From the NCBI RefSeq assembly GCF_000003605.2, contig NW_003110479.1, positions 28,773-49,221 on the forward strand: a stretch of 20,449 nt of DNA, written 5' to 3'. The translations under genes were made by a program, and so were the position numbers. The DNA comes from Saccoglossus kowalevskii. Taxonomy: Eukaryota; Hemichordata; Enteropneusta; Harrimaniidae. Below, piece by piece: positions 1 to 12,500 of this stretch. Under the pieces are notes generated by a model that saw only the letters and a list, made by a program, of their open reading frames with translations, had not been told where the DNA came from and did not search any database. Numbering within the stretch: the first letter of the stretch is position 1; each line of letters starts with the position of its first letter.

Positions 1-389
1 AATAATAAATATACATATTTGTTTATGCCATATTTATGAGTCTATTTAGTATTGTTAAATTTAAAATGCTTTCACCATTAAGTCAATATGACAGTCACAG
101 GATCCAAAATCAGTGTGTTGACACATGACAGAGACCAGAACATATTTTTGGTTACATGATTGTATGTATTAGCTTGTAATCCAGCATAATTGGACAATCC
201 ACTGTTTCTTACATTCAAAGCAACATTGTCATCAGAACTGAGCATGTGCACATTTCACTGTTCAACTCTTTTTCTTTTGGTCTTAAAATGTGACAGCAGT
301 TAATTCACATGCTATGTTCTGGCAACAATGTTGCTATAAAGTACAAATATTAGCAACAAATTATGAATATTGAATCAAATTAAGCCTAC
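1..389. other. Intron after GANP exon 13
   Basis: AT-rich sequence downstream of the exon 13 donor. I see no exon, RNA gene or clear repeat in it on either strand. The next exon must lie beyond the left edge. Confidence 0.6.
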
Positions 390-593
390 CTTTTAAAGAA
401 TCTTCCTCGAATCCTTCTCTGCACAGTGTCTGAAATACTAGAGAGTTTCAGATCTCGGAGAGTTTCTTCTTCTTGAAGTGTTTTATGACTGATAGCTTGA
501 CATTCTTTGCTTACACAATCATCAACAAGATCCACAATAAGAGAAGTACCAACTCTTTCTATGCTTTCATTCTTCAAGGATTCTTTAACATCT
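390..593 (-). CDS. MCM3AP: GANP window exon 13: continuation of the long helix
   Basis: The acceptor is attatgatttcag and the donor TTTAAAAG|gtaggc, phase 2 in and out. Joined to exon 12 it begins [13 protein letters not shown] and goes on with [20 protein letters not shown] and [13 protein letters not shown]. The pattern of LxxxLVDDxV followed by a basic RR-RFFxR end matches the animal GANP segment that closes the ENY2/centrin-binding helix and leads to the ARKKLRR-type part. The gene continues to the left of the window. Confidence 0.87.
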
Positions 594-3500
594 CTGAAAT
601 CATAATAGTACAAAGTTACTGATCACCATAGTTCATGACATTATTATAAAAATACAGCAAAAGAGAATGTTGGATCCTTGGATTATCGCAATAGTCTGAC
701 ATTGGATTAACATAGTTGAACAGCACCCCCAGTGTTCAATAAGTTTGATAAAAAGCAGAATATGCAATGAATGTTAAATATTTTACAAACTCATAAACAG
801 TCATGATGAAAAATACTAAATGTCTTTTGGAATTTTGACCAACATTAGGTAAATGCTGAAATATCATAATATTTTGTATATTTGAAGTCATTTGAATAAA
901 AAATACCTCATTTGCCTAAGACTTAAGTCCCGACACTGGTCGTGTACTGTTTCGTCTATCATTTCGTGAAATATGTCTTGAATTGAATCATTTTTACTTC
1001 TTTCATATTCAGCAGCAGTTATCCTGTGAACAGATATCATGTATGTGAGTTTACATTAAACTGGCAATAGCTGTAACTATCTATCTTATTTCTCTGATTT
1101 TTATTTTTATAGCATTGATGTGAGATTACCCATAACAGTTGGTATCCTACATCACAATGTTCTATGGTCCGCATCACAAAATTGATTTCGACAAAATGGT
1201 GACAGTTAGTTTTCACATTACACTATGTGACTTATGTAACGTTACTTTGCCCTTGCAGTTGTGTCTTAAACAATATTTTGGTAAGACTCATGCATCTTTA
1301 TGCAGCTATTTCACAGATATGTCCACACATGTTAAAATATCTTCAAGAGACAACAGACAATGATATGCAAGAAACATGCAAGGCAAAAAAGCTTATAAAT
1401 GACAGGATATAAACTTTGAGATCTTTCAGTCATAGACACACTCTCATTATAGGTTAAAGTAAGTGAACTCAAAATTTTGATTGGTAGAGTAAATTAATCA
1501 GTGATATCATTGAATAAGATCTCCTATAAGTCTGATGAAAGAACACACTACAATCTTACTGTAATCAGATTGTACCAACCTACCCACTTATCTACCACCA
1601 CACTACAATCTTACTGTAATCAGATTGTACCAATCTACCCACTCATCTACCACCACACATCATTTTTCAACCCAGAATTATAGCTTAAGTTTCTAAAAAT
1701 AACTGATTGTCAATGACATGGTCTGAGTAACAAGTGGCCAATAGTCATTGCTATCATCAGAATATCAACAACAAAGTACTGTAAAATACTTTATTTTCAC
1801 TTGGAATAAATTTTTGCTATTTTCACTGAAGGAATGATTCATTCCAGCTAAAATAAAGTATTTTACAGTAATTGCTCTTTGCAGCGTTTAAATATAATCA
1901 TATTCAAATTGCAGGCATTTTGAAGTGATGGCTTCCTGCCCCAAACAGTCTCCAGTTTGACATACTGTACCTTTTTTGAAGTGATGGCTTCCTGCCCCAA
2001 ACAGTCTCCAGTTTGACATACTGTACCTTTTTTGAAGTGATGGCTTCCTGCCCCAAACAGTCGTCAGTTTGACATACTGTACCTTTTTTGAAGTGATGGC
2101 TTCCTGCCCCAAACAGTCTCCAGTTTGACATACTGTACCTTTTTTGTTCCTCTTGCAGTTCTTCAACCCTTATCGCATCTACTATCATATCTTTGGTCAT
2201 ATCATAGCTAACTTCCTCTAAAATGGTTTCCATGGCAATATTGGACACATTTATAAATAAATGAACACTAGAGACATATGCTTGGCTGATTTGCAAAGCG
2301 CTTTCATTGATTACATCTAAGAACAGTTCTCTGGCAATATTCTTGATAACCTACAGACAGAAATAAAATGCAAATATCTAATTTGTCTTGAACTCCCTCT
2401 AGCCTAATCCTTCTAGCCCTATGTACTGGTACTTTCACATTGACTTCACCAGATATAGGTTAAAATTGCTGGGAGAGATTCACACAAGGTACATATACAC
2501 CAAGTATCAAAGCAAAAAAGCAAAATTATTTCAATTGTGATGTCATCTTTATAATCTAAACATACAAAATGTGATCTTTATTCTCAAAAAAAAAAAATTC
2601 CTGAATTTCACCCAAACCATGAGGATCCAATATTATTCCTCCTGTTAACAAGTGGTAAATATATATGCCTGACTTTTGTGACATTGATGTATTGATATTG
2701 AGTGTAAGAAAAAATATCAATACTGCTTCACGCAATATTAAACATACTTTGCGTACTTTTGACCAATCACATCAGATTTGACAAAATAACGCCTGGCATA
2801 GACTGAACACCACAGAATATTGCCGTGGTTAAAACAAATATATACAGGTATCACAGTTACTATTAATAGTTACTAATAATCAGTTATAATAATCACTGTT
2901 TCTAATTTATAATATTGTCCAACTGATTACTAGCTTTTAGACCTATATGTACTAATTACCTCATCTGAGCATATCATATCTAGAGTAGGTGGTACCATTA
3001 CTGGTACAGGAGGTACAGGAGGTATGTACACTGGTGAACTTGGCTGTGGTTTAACATCAATTGCTGTCTTCTCTTGTGAAACAATGTCTGAAACTAGATA
3101 CATACATTTAGTATTGAGTTAACTTTATTTTAAAATTTTATATCCTTGTACTTCAAGCAGTTCTAGTGACACAAATTGCAGGATATGTATAGATATTAAT
3201 TGATATCAACAATTGGTCCATGAAAAAGTCAGAAATGAGATGAGATCTAGACTTACAGTGGGCGCTAAAACAAACTGATCATGAAAAAGGCTATCTCCCT
3301 AGGAACAAACCAATATTCCAAGCAAAGTTGCGACTTTTGGATACAACTATTTTTACAAGGGCTTTTAGTCAACACTTCAACAAAGTACATGAAAATCATA
3401 TGCAATATACACTCGATTTTAAATTTCCTATTTTACCATTGTAACACATACATGTACGTCAAGTTGAGAAGGAAAGTAGGAACACACATGTTGGCTGAAT

Positions 3501-6500
3501 ATTATGAGATGTTGTTTTAATGGGTTTGAGTTATACCAAAATTGTGTCTTTTATCAAAGAATGTCACAAAGTCACACACAAATTAGATTTCCAAATTCAG
3601 TATACAAACAAGGACAGTAAACTGATCAATCTGAGTAACAGCACGGTTGCTCTATCCAGTCAATAGATCCACATGTGAGCTTTGCCAAGACATCACAGGA
3701 TTCTGGTAGACAACTTTAGATGACATATTATAAACAGGACTACAAACTAGAGTGAAAACCGATTAAATTCAAACACGCGAGTAGAAAAAAGAATTTGAAT
3801 TCAAAATAAAGTCACATTTTTAGTGAAAGAATTGAGTGATATACGAAACTACAAATAATCGAATCCTATGAATGTTCTACATGTGAACCAGGTGAATTAT
3901 TATTTGATCATAAACATACAAATTAATTTCAGATTTGAGCTCCCTATCAAACATTTCAAACATTGAAGGTGAAGTCAAAACAAACAGCACCAGCAAATTT
4001 ACTGACAGTTTTCATGATCAGTTTATTTTGGCACCCACTGTAAGAGTCAAGAACGTTTCTGAATGTAATCACACATTTAGTGATTTCATGAGCTGCATCT
4101 ATAGCATCTCCAATAGAGGCACATCTGGGTGTAATTTTTAAGAACTCCAACACAGTGATTCATTTTTAACAATACATTTAACAATACAATTAGTAATTCG
4201 TACCTTTAGACGTAGTATTATCACCAATATATCTATCATTAGAATCAAAGCTAGACACTGGTCTATGTAATTCATAATCAGATAGTGGTCCACCATTTAC
4301 TACCTGCCATGTAAGAATATAAATGTATAAATTATCACTGAGGGCAGTGTCAGACCTCACCAATGTGAAATGTATTTTTACATTCTATGATAAAAAGTCA
4401 TCGTTTGGCAATGATTGAAATCTCAGACCTACAATAAATACTGCACTGAGGGCAGTATCTTACCTCACCAATGCAGGATGTATTTTTACTTTCTATAATA
4501 AAAAGTGACCTTTTGGCTGTGATTGAAATCTCAGGATGGATAAATGTAGACCTATCAAACTGAACACATCCATTGCTGACAGCCAATCCATGTTCCTCAC
4601 AAAATTCTGTGGCCTAAACACAAAGAAAATCATGAAAGAGAATAATACAGAGAATAAGTGACCTATAAATCGTGACACATAAAAAACGACAACAATCATT
4701 TCTTGTATTACTGTTGTAAAAGTTTCCTCTTTTTATCACAAATTTCCTTCAAAAGTTTGGGACGAAAAAAGACAAATTTATTGAGTAAAAATTTAAAATT
4801 TACTCAAATTTTGACTGTTTGCTCCAAAATTAGGATTAATTTCCAGAAATATTGAAGAATTATAAGAAAAATGTGCAGAAAAGATTGGTTTAGTTAGCAT
4901 AAAAATTTTCAAAATGTTGTGCCAATCTTTGGGAGAAAGAAATGAGATCACTTAAAGTTTCATTTCATTTTGTGATGTACATTGTGGCCAGAAGATAGTA
5001 CCGCACAAATGGGCAGAATGTGAATGTAACTTTATCAAAGAGTAACGACAGAAAGAAATAAACACTACACACCTCCTCATTATCCTGAAAAGCTAGTATT
5101 CGAAGCAAATCTTGAAGTGGATATTGTGTTGGATGGTTTGGTACACTGTAAGATCGATTCATAATTGCCAATGCTCGGGTTCGTATCTGTGTGAAATATC
5201 GATGCAAAATGCAGGCATTCAGATATTTGGTTTGTCTGCAATAAATACAAAAATAATAAAGAATTAATACCGGTACAATTCCATTTCATCATACAGTACA
5301 TCGTAAAGCTGTTTAATACCGGTACAATTCCATTTCATCATACAGTACATCGTATAGCTGTATTGTTGACAAAACTTGAAAGTCCTTTCAATTTCAGTAA
5401 CTAATTAGGCCAAAAATGGAATTTGAATGTTACGATATTCACCGGAATGTCACAAATTATACCAGAAACTCGACATATTTATCAATAATGTTGTTATTGT
5501 TCTAGCTACAATAAATCCCTTCGTACATTGCTGTTTTTAATTCTGAATCAGGTGCACACTAAACACAACTATTAAACCGAGGATGTATGAGAACATAAAT
5601 TTCAGTATTTTGTTAATAACCTTATTATTGTATATCATTTTTAACAGGTGCTGAAAAGAAAGGTTCAGCTAAATTATTGCTTACTGAGTTTACCACCAAG
5701 CTCGGTTAGTGAGAAATTCAAAAATTTGCATAATTGAACACGCCACATGTGCACTGATCCCGAGTGTTCATTTTGTACTCAATCCCCAGACTCGATTGGA
5801 CCCTGAGAAAGGCTGTAATTGCTTTCTCATGCTTTCATACAAGTGAGAAAGACGTGTATTTGTCATCTTAATGAATATCTTCAGAAAATATTTTTGCACA
5901 TACATGTAGTAGTGACCAGCAAAAGCCATCAACTTTGAAGATCAGCATCGAAAACTGAATACAGCTGCATTGACTGAACTATTAAGTTCATTACAACTGT
6001 CAACATTTCATTCATACTACCTGGTATGTTATCTGATGGAGTTAGTCTTATTACAGAGTTATTTTGTGGTATTTACATTGAACTGCAGATACATGTACGG
6101 TCAAGAGGTCAAATAGAATCAAATCAAATAAATTTGCATAATTATTAGATCCCACGTGCTAATTAATAGTTATTATTGTCTTCTTAAAAGGTTACAGTTA
6201 GTAAATAATAATGTTGGATGTTGAAATTTTACTCAGACATTATGGTAATGAGAAAAATAGTCGTCCTATAAATGGAAGGAAAGGCTATACAGGAAATACT
6301 CAAAAAGTTTGATGTAGAAAATGCTTCACATAATTTTATAATATAGTCCATCTTCATTGTAGATTCAGAGAAATGATTTGTTGCCTTGACGACACAAGAT
6401 GCTGAAAACCAAATCTATTACTCAGTAGTGTTCAGTCAACTTATGACATATATATCTGCTGAATGCCATAACTGTTATATTTACTAATACTCTTCAAATG

Positions 6501-9500
6501 TTTTAAACAACAATTTTGCTGACAATACAACTTTAAAATGTGATTGAGAATTTTCATACCATGACAATTTAGGAAATGTGCATTAGAAAGAAGTCATGCA
6601 TCTTGGTGATCAACAAGAACAATATTCATTGCAGCCATTGTAGAAAACCATAAAAACATTTTCAAGTTGATATTTATTTAAATGCTACACACTATTGTTA
6701 GTGGTTAGACTAGTGTAACAGCTTGGTATAATATTAAACCATTTGATGAGTTTCACTGATTCAAGCAAATATAAAGTTGACTTACCTAACAATTTTAAAG
6801 AATTTGACAAAGTTATTACTGTTGACAGCATAGAATGCATTCACAGCTTGTTTCACATCAATAGATTCTCTAACTTCCTCACGATACAGCTGTACTTTTC
6901 TAGATAACACAAGACAAAAAAAAACAGTAGACATCAATACATCTTTATACTAGAGATACTGGCCAACAGGTATATACTGTTTTACCCCCTTTTATTGTGG
7001 TGGAGTGTACATATGTCTGATAGATGGCATTAGATGCATCAGACTCAAGATCTGTAGGTCACATGTTCAAATCCTACCAGGAGATGCCAAAGCCACTGTC
7101 AAGAATCATTTACATAGGAAAGCAATTTTGTGGGAAAATTGGTTGAAGGACACATGTGCTTGGTTGATGCCATAATAGTATATTAACACGCTATAAAGTC
7201 ATTATGAAGATGATAAATTGTTGTGCAACCACACTGCCCTATACACACAAATAGGGACAAAAAATGTCAGGAGAGACAATAGTAAAATTTAATGTCAGGG
7301 ACTGTCACCTGAGACAAATATTTCATTACAACATCACTGTCATACATCTGTCCTATATGTTGCATCATTCAGCAACAAATAGATTTTATAACGTAGATAC
7401 GTGACAAGGCTGTTCTCGCAGTGTCATTATAATGATTATGTTTTCTAGAAATTTTATCATGTTCCATATAAACGATTACACAACAAAACACATCGTAGTC
7501 ATTTTGAAAGATAATGCCATAACCCATTTACGTCATGTTGGTGTCACAAAAATGTTCCAGAGCTAGATTTATAGGACTGGTGTATTACAAGTAATATCTC
7601 ACCTTAGAATATCACCTTCATTCAGATTCAACAAGATATCATAGGCTCTAAACTCTGCTTCATTTTCACAGAAAATATTATCGTTTTTCAAATCAACATA
7701 AAGATGTTCCAAACTCTGCAAACATTTGGTTAAATTCTCACTATTAATCTTAGGATCAAAGACACCAAGGATTTCTTCACATAATCGATGCGAGCAAAAA
7801 ATGTGAAATCTGAAAATAAAAAAAATAAATAAACATCAGCCTTTGGTACACATGATTTTGTATTGGTGTATCTGTGTGAACTTGAAACCCCTAATTTTGT
7901 GTCATTTTCAGAATAGTATTAGTTTGGGCAGACATTTTGCAAAGTTTCAATTTGGTAATAAAGTCTTACATATCAAAATATAATACAATCTCTGATGTTG
8001 TATAACAGAACAAGCTGGTTGAAATCTGATGTATTGAACAGCATGAACTTTTTTTAATCATATATTTTATTTACATTTTGTAGTATTTTATTATGTGCGT
8101 AAATTTTTATATCATTTTAACTACGGTCACAGTTTTCACAATCACCAAAAACAGAAATACCAGAAAATAACTTATAAATTAAAATAAAACAAATGAAATC
8201 ACAATAATAAAATTTATTATACATCTGTCACCGTAACGCCATAAGTTACAGCATGCCATAATTGTGCGGTATTGCACTTGGTATTTTCATCCTCATCCTA
8301 GGACATGCGAATTCCAAATATGGAAAGATTACGTGTGTAAGCGTTCTCTAATTATAATAAAAAACAAACATGGCTGCCACCAGGGTTTGACCGGACTCAA
8401 CACAAAGAAGTTCGCTTAATCTGTTCTAAATGTATTCCTGGGAGGGAAATATCTATAATAATAAAGTTATTACAAAGATACTGCAAAGTATGCACTCAGA
8501 CAGTTCGCGGTCGCATCAACCTCCGCTCTGTCGGTCGATATTCCTGCTGTACTGTCTTCGTGCATACTTTGCAGTATCCTCGTAATGACCTCATAATATT
8601 TTTAAAAAAACTGATCTTAGTTTAATCAGTCAAAACAAACCTTGCACATTTCTCAACCAGTGTCACAGCAGTCTTATCTGTCAGATTTTGTTGTGTGATA
8701 TCCTTGCGAATACCTCTTGTTCTATTCCATATAAAATCATACCATTCGGCCCATTTGTCATTGCTGTTGTCCAATATGAAATGAAGTATGTAATCCATTG
8801 TCTTCAACAATACTGGCCCTGGTCGCAATTCATGAGGCAATGCTGCATCCTGAATTGAACAGAAAATGACATGTTGGAGTAAAAGAAAATTTTATGTTGC
8901 AGTAATAGAAAATGTCAAATTGCTGTAATGGAAAATGTCAAATTGCTGTAATGCAAAATGTCAAATTGCTGTAATGCAAAATGTCAAATTGCTGTAATGA
9001 AAAATGTCAAATTGCAGTAATGCAAATGTCAAATTGCAGTAATGGAAAATGTCAAATTGCAGTAATGGAAAATGTCAAATTGCAGTAATGGAAAATGTCA
9101 AATTGCAGTAATGGAAAATGTCAAATTGCTGTGATGAAAAATGTCAAATTGCTGTAATGAAAAATGTCAAATTGCTGTAATGAAAAATGTCAAATTGCTG
9201 TAATGCAAATGTCAAATTGCAGTAATGGAAAATGTCAAATTGCTGTAATGAAAAATGTCAAATTGCTGTAATGAAAAATGTCGAACTGCTGTAATGAAAA
9301 TGTCAAATTGCTGTAATGAAAAATGTCAAATTGCTATAATGAAAAATGTTAAATTGGTGTAATGAAAAATTTCAAATTGCTGTAATGCAAATGTCAAATT
9401 GCAGTAATGGAAAATGTCAAATTGCTATAATACAAATGTCAAATTACAGTAATGGAAACCCTAAAATATGAGATTAAAAGAGAGGAACTTAAATTTGTTC

Positions 9501-12500
9501 TGAGATTCCGTGAATAATTCTTGAATAAGTTTATTAAGGCCAAAAATAGGAGAATTTATTTTTCCTAGTACAAATATGTTTCTATTTTATTGATGTTCAA
9601 CAAAAATTAACATTTGAAGTACTTTAAATAGCTTCTCCAGTATGCACCACCTCAGGAGAGGGGGGGGGGTAGCATATTTAAGATTTAAGATACAGATATA
9701 ATTTGTCACTAATAAATTAAAACATAGCAAAGCTATTGAAAAAACTTGCTCGCAAAGGAATAATTGATACAACTGGTTAAGTTGTGACCAAGAATTGGCT
9801 AAATTTTTGAAATGGTGAAATTTTATAACATAATTTTCATTTCTTACTACCAAAAATGTCAAATTGCTATAATGAAAAATGTCAAATTGCAGTAATGAAA
9901 AATGTTAAATTGCTGTGATGAAAAATGTCAAATTGCTGTAATGAAAAATGTCAAATTGCTGTAATGAAAAATGTCAAATTGCTGTAATGAAAAATGTCAA
10001 ATTGCAGTAATGGAAAATGTCAAATTGCTGTAATGAAAAATGTCAAATTGCAGTAATGGAAAATGTCAAATTGCTGTAATGAAAAATGTCAAATTGCTGT
10101 AATGAAAAATGTCAAATTGCAGTAATGGAAAATGTCAAATTGCTGTAATGGAAAATGTCAAATTGCTGTAATGAAAAATGTCAAATTGCTGTAATACAAA
10201 TGTCAAATTGCAGTAATGGAAAATGTCAAATTGCAGTAATGGAAAATGTCAAATTGCTATAATGGAAAATGTCGAATGGCAGTAATGGAAAATGTCAAAT
10301 TGCAGTAATGGAAAATGTCAAATTGCAGTAATGGAAAATGTCAAATTGCAGTAATGGAAAATGTCAAATTGCTGCAATGGAAAATGTCAAATTGCAGTAA
10401 TGGAAAATGTCAAATTGCTGTAATGGTAAATGTCAAATTGCAGTAATGGAAAATGTCAAATTGCTGTAATGGAAAATATCAAATTGCTGTAATGGTAAAT
10501 ATCAAATTGCTGTAATGAAAACTGTCAAACTGCAGTAATGGAAAATGTCAAATTGCTGTAATGACAAATGTCAAATTGCTGTAATGGTAAATGTCAAATT
10601 GCTGTAATGGAAAATATCAAATTGCTGTAATGGTAAATATCAAATTGCTGTAATGGAGAATGACATGTTGCAGTATTAAAAAAATTTGTGAGTCATAAAT
10701 TAATTAACAATGATTTTTTGCTACCAAATCATGGCCTACCTGCAGAAACTTCACCTATGGGCAGTGTATTTGATAAATACGGTACTATGATGTACTAAGA
10801 CTGACTTTAGTTGACATGTGCAAAACGAACCATAAAAATGAATAAACTAGTAAGATATCAGTAAAAAAAACGAAAAAAAAAATATTCATCAAAATTAGAT
10901 AATTGAAGATGTCATCATGAAATGAACAAATCCAAGCATGGTCTGTTTATGGTACATATACACAAAAGTATCAGAGTAGTCAGGCTTGTAATTCTCAAGA
11001 AGTTGAAAAAGTGAAAAAGTTGACGTGCACGACAACGGACAACAACGGACCACACTGGACAACGGATTATCACTCATATAATAAGCTCCACTCAAGAAAG
11101 TTGACAGGGGAGCTACTAAAGATCTTCTATGAAGACACTTGCTGATTTGAGCTTCATTATCATGCCTCTAAAGAAAGCCTGCTTTGTCTTATATAGAGAT
11201 GTCAGAAGTATAGTACATAGTGGGTACACTCTATTACATACTTAAGTCTGGCAATAATAAATTTTAGTTTTGCTATAGAGATCATAATAAATTACCTGAT
11301 CTGCTGAGGAGCGACTGTATTCTTTAATGGCTCTAATGTGGTCAACATGAGGAACTTCACCATGCTATAACAAAGAAGTCAAAGAATAACTTTCAGATAT
11401 CAGTACTGTGAAAACATTTATTTTCACTGGCATTTAATTTTATTATTTTAATATTTTGAGGAATTTTACTGTGTTTTTAAGTTCACACACTTGGCAAGGA
11501 ACCAATGAGTTCTATTGTTATTACAAGGTTATTACAAGAAATGCAGAGATTGGTGTGATGCATACTTATTGAGTGCATACTTAGTGTATATGTATAATAC
11601 CAGTTAGTTAATATTATTGTGCATCTAGTACTATTTATAATAGTAATTACTTGAGTGACAGTCACAGTAATTGATTCAGAACCCTAAAATATGAGATTAA
11701 AAGAGTGGAACTTAAATTTCTGTTCTGAGATTCCGTGAATAATTCTTGAACAAGTTTATTAAGGTCAGAAATAGGAGAACCTATTTTTCCTAGTACAAAT
11801 ATGTTTCTATTTTATTGATGTTCAACAAAAATTGACATTTTAAGTACTTTCCATAGATTCTCCAGTATGCACCATCTCAGGAGAGGGGATGGTAGCATAT
11901 TTAAGATTTCGGATACAGATATAATTTGTTTACTAAATTAAAAAATGTAATCAAGAGCAAACTTGCAAAGAAACCAGGTGAAATAGAAAAGGCGTTGTGA
12001 CTAAACAAGATTTGTTTAGATGGTGTTTTTGGAGTTTTAATCTATGAGACAGATCAAATTGCTGCCATTTAGGTGTGATAATGCAAAATATCCAATGGCT
12101 ATATCGAATTAAAGTTGCATGATAATAACAACTGACCTTGTTATGTTCAGTACCAGGTAATATCTCAAAGATACTCAAATGTCTTCGATCTTGTCTCATA
12201 TAGCGTTCCTTTTCTGGACACATATCAAGACATGTACCAATTGTCACTTTGGAACACTTCAGATCAGTCGTTTTCTTACGATCTACAAAGTTTACATGAA
12301 TGCTTGTACCATTAGTGTAGAATTGGAACGAGAAATAATCTCTCAAAATTAAATCTTGACAATAAAATCAGTACATACTAAATACTTCCTTGTTGAATAA
12401 ATCAGTCATAATCAATGTACAGTTTCTATCAACTATTTATAAATAAAATAATATTATCAATTTAACTTTTACAATTGTCTTGTGTTTCGCATTAGGGTTG

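Noticed and set aside
1139-1412. Two overlapping plus-strand open frames
   Set aside because: They are short, overlapping and intronic, with no recognisable motif. They are chance frames in the intron between GANP exons 11 and 12.
1888-2296. Repeat-rich protein genes on the minus strand across the 56-bp array
   Set aside because: The open frames are exon 11 continuing into the minisatellite and the same array read in another frame. At most a part could be exon extension, as described in the findings.
3956-4153. Coding-like minus-strand frame containing [15 protein letters not shown]
   Set aside because: It runs across the end of the Tc1-like element, the plus strand is equally open, and exons 9 and 10 already join in phase without it. 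I found no family match.
7020-7085. Functional tRNA-Leu gene
   Set aside because: The D arm and acceptor stem are not intact and the sequence runs on into a SINE-like body, so a working tRNA is unlikely.
11951-12346. A single 131-codon gene on the minus strand
   Set aside because: Only 12282-12137 resembles GANP. The two ends of the frame are intron read-through beyond a good acceptor and a good donor.
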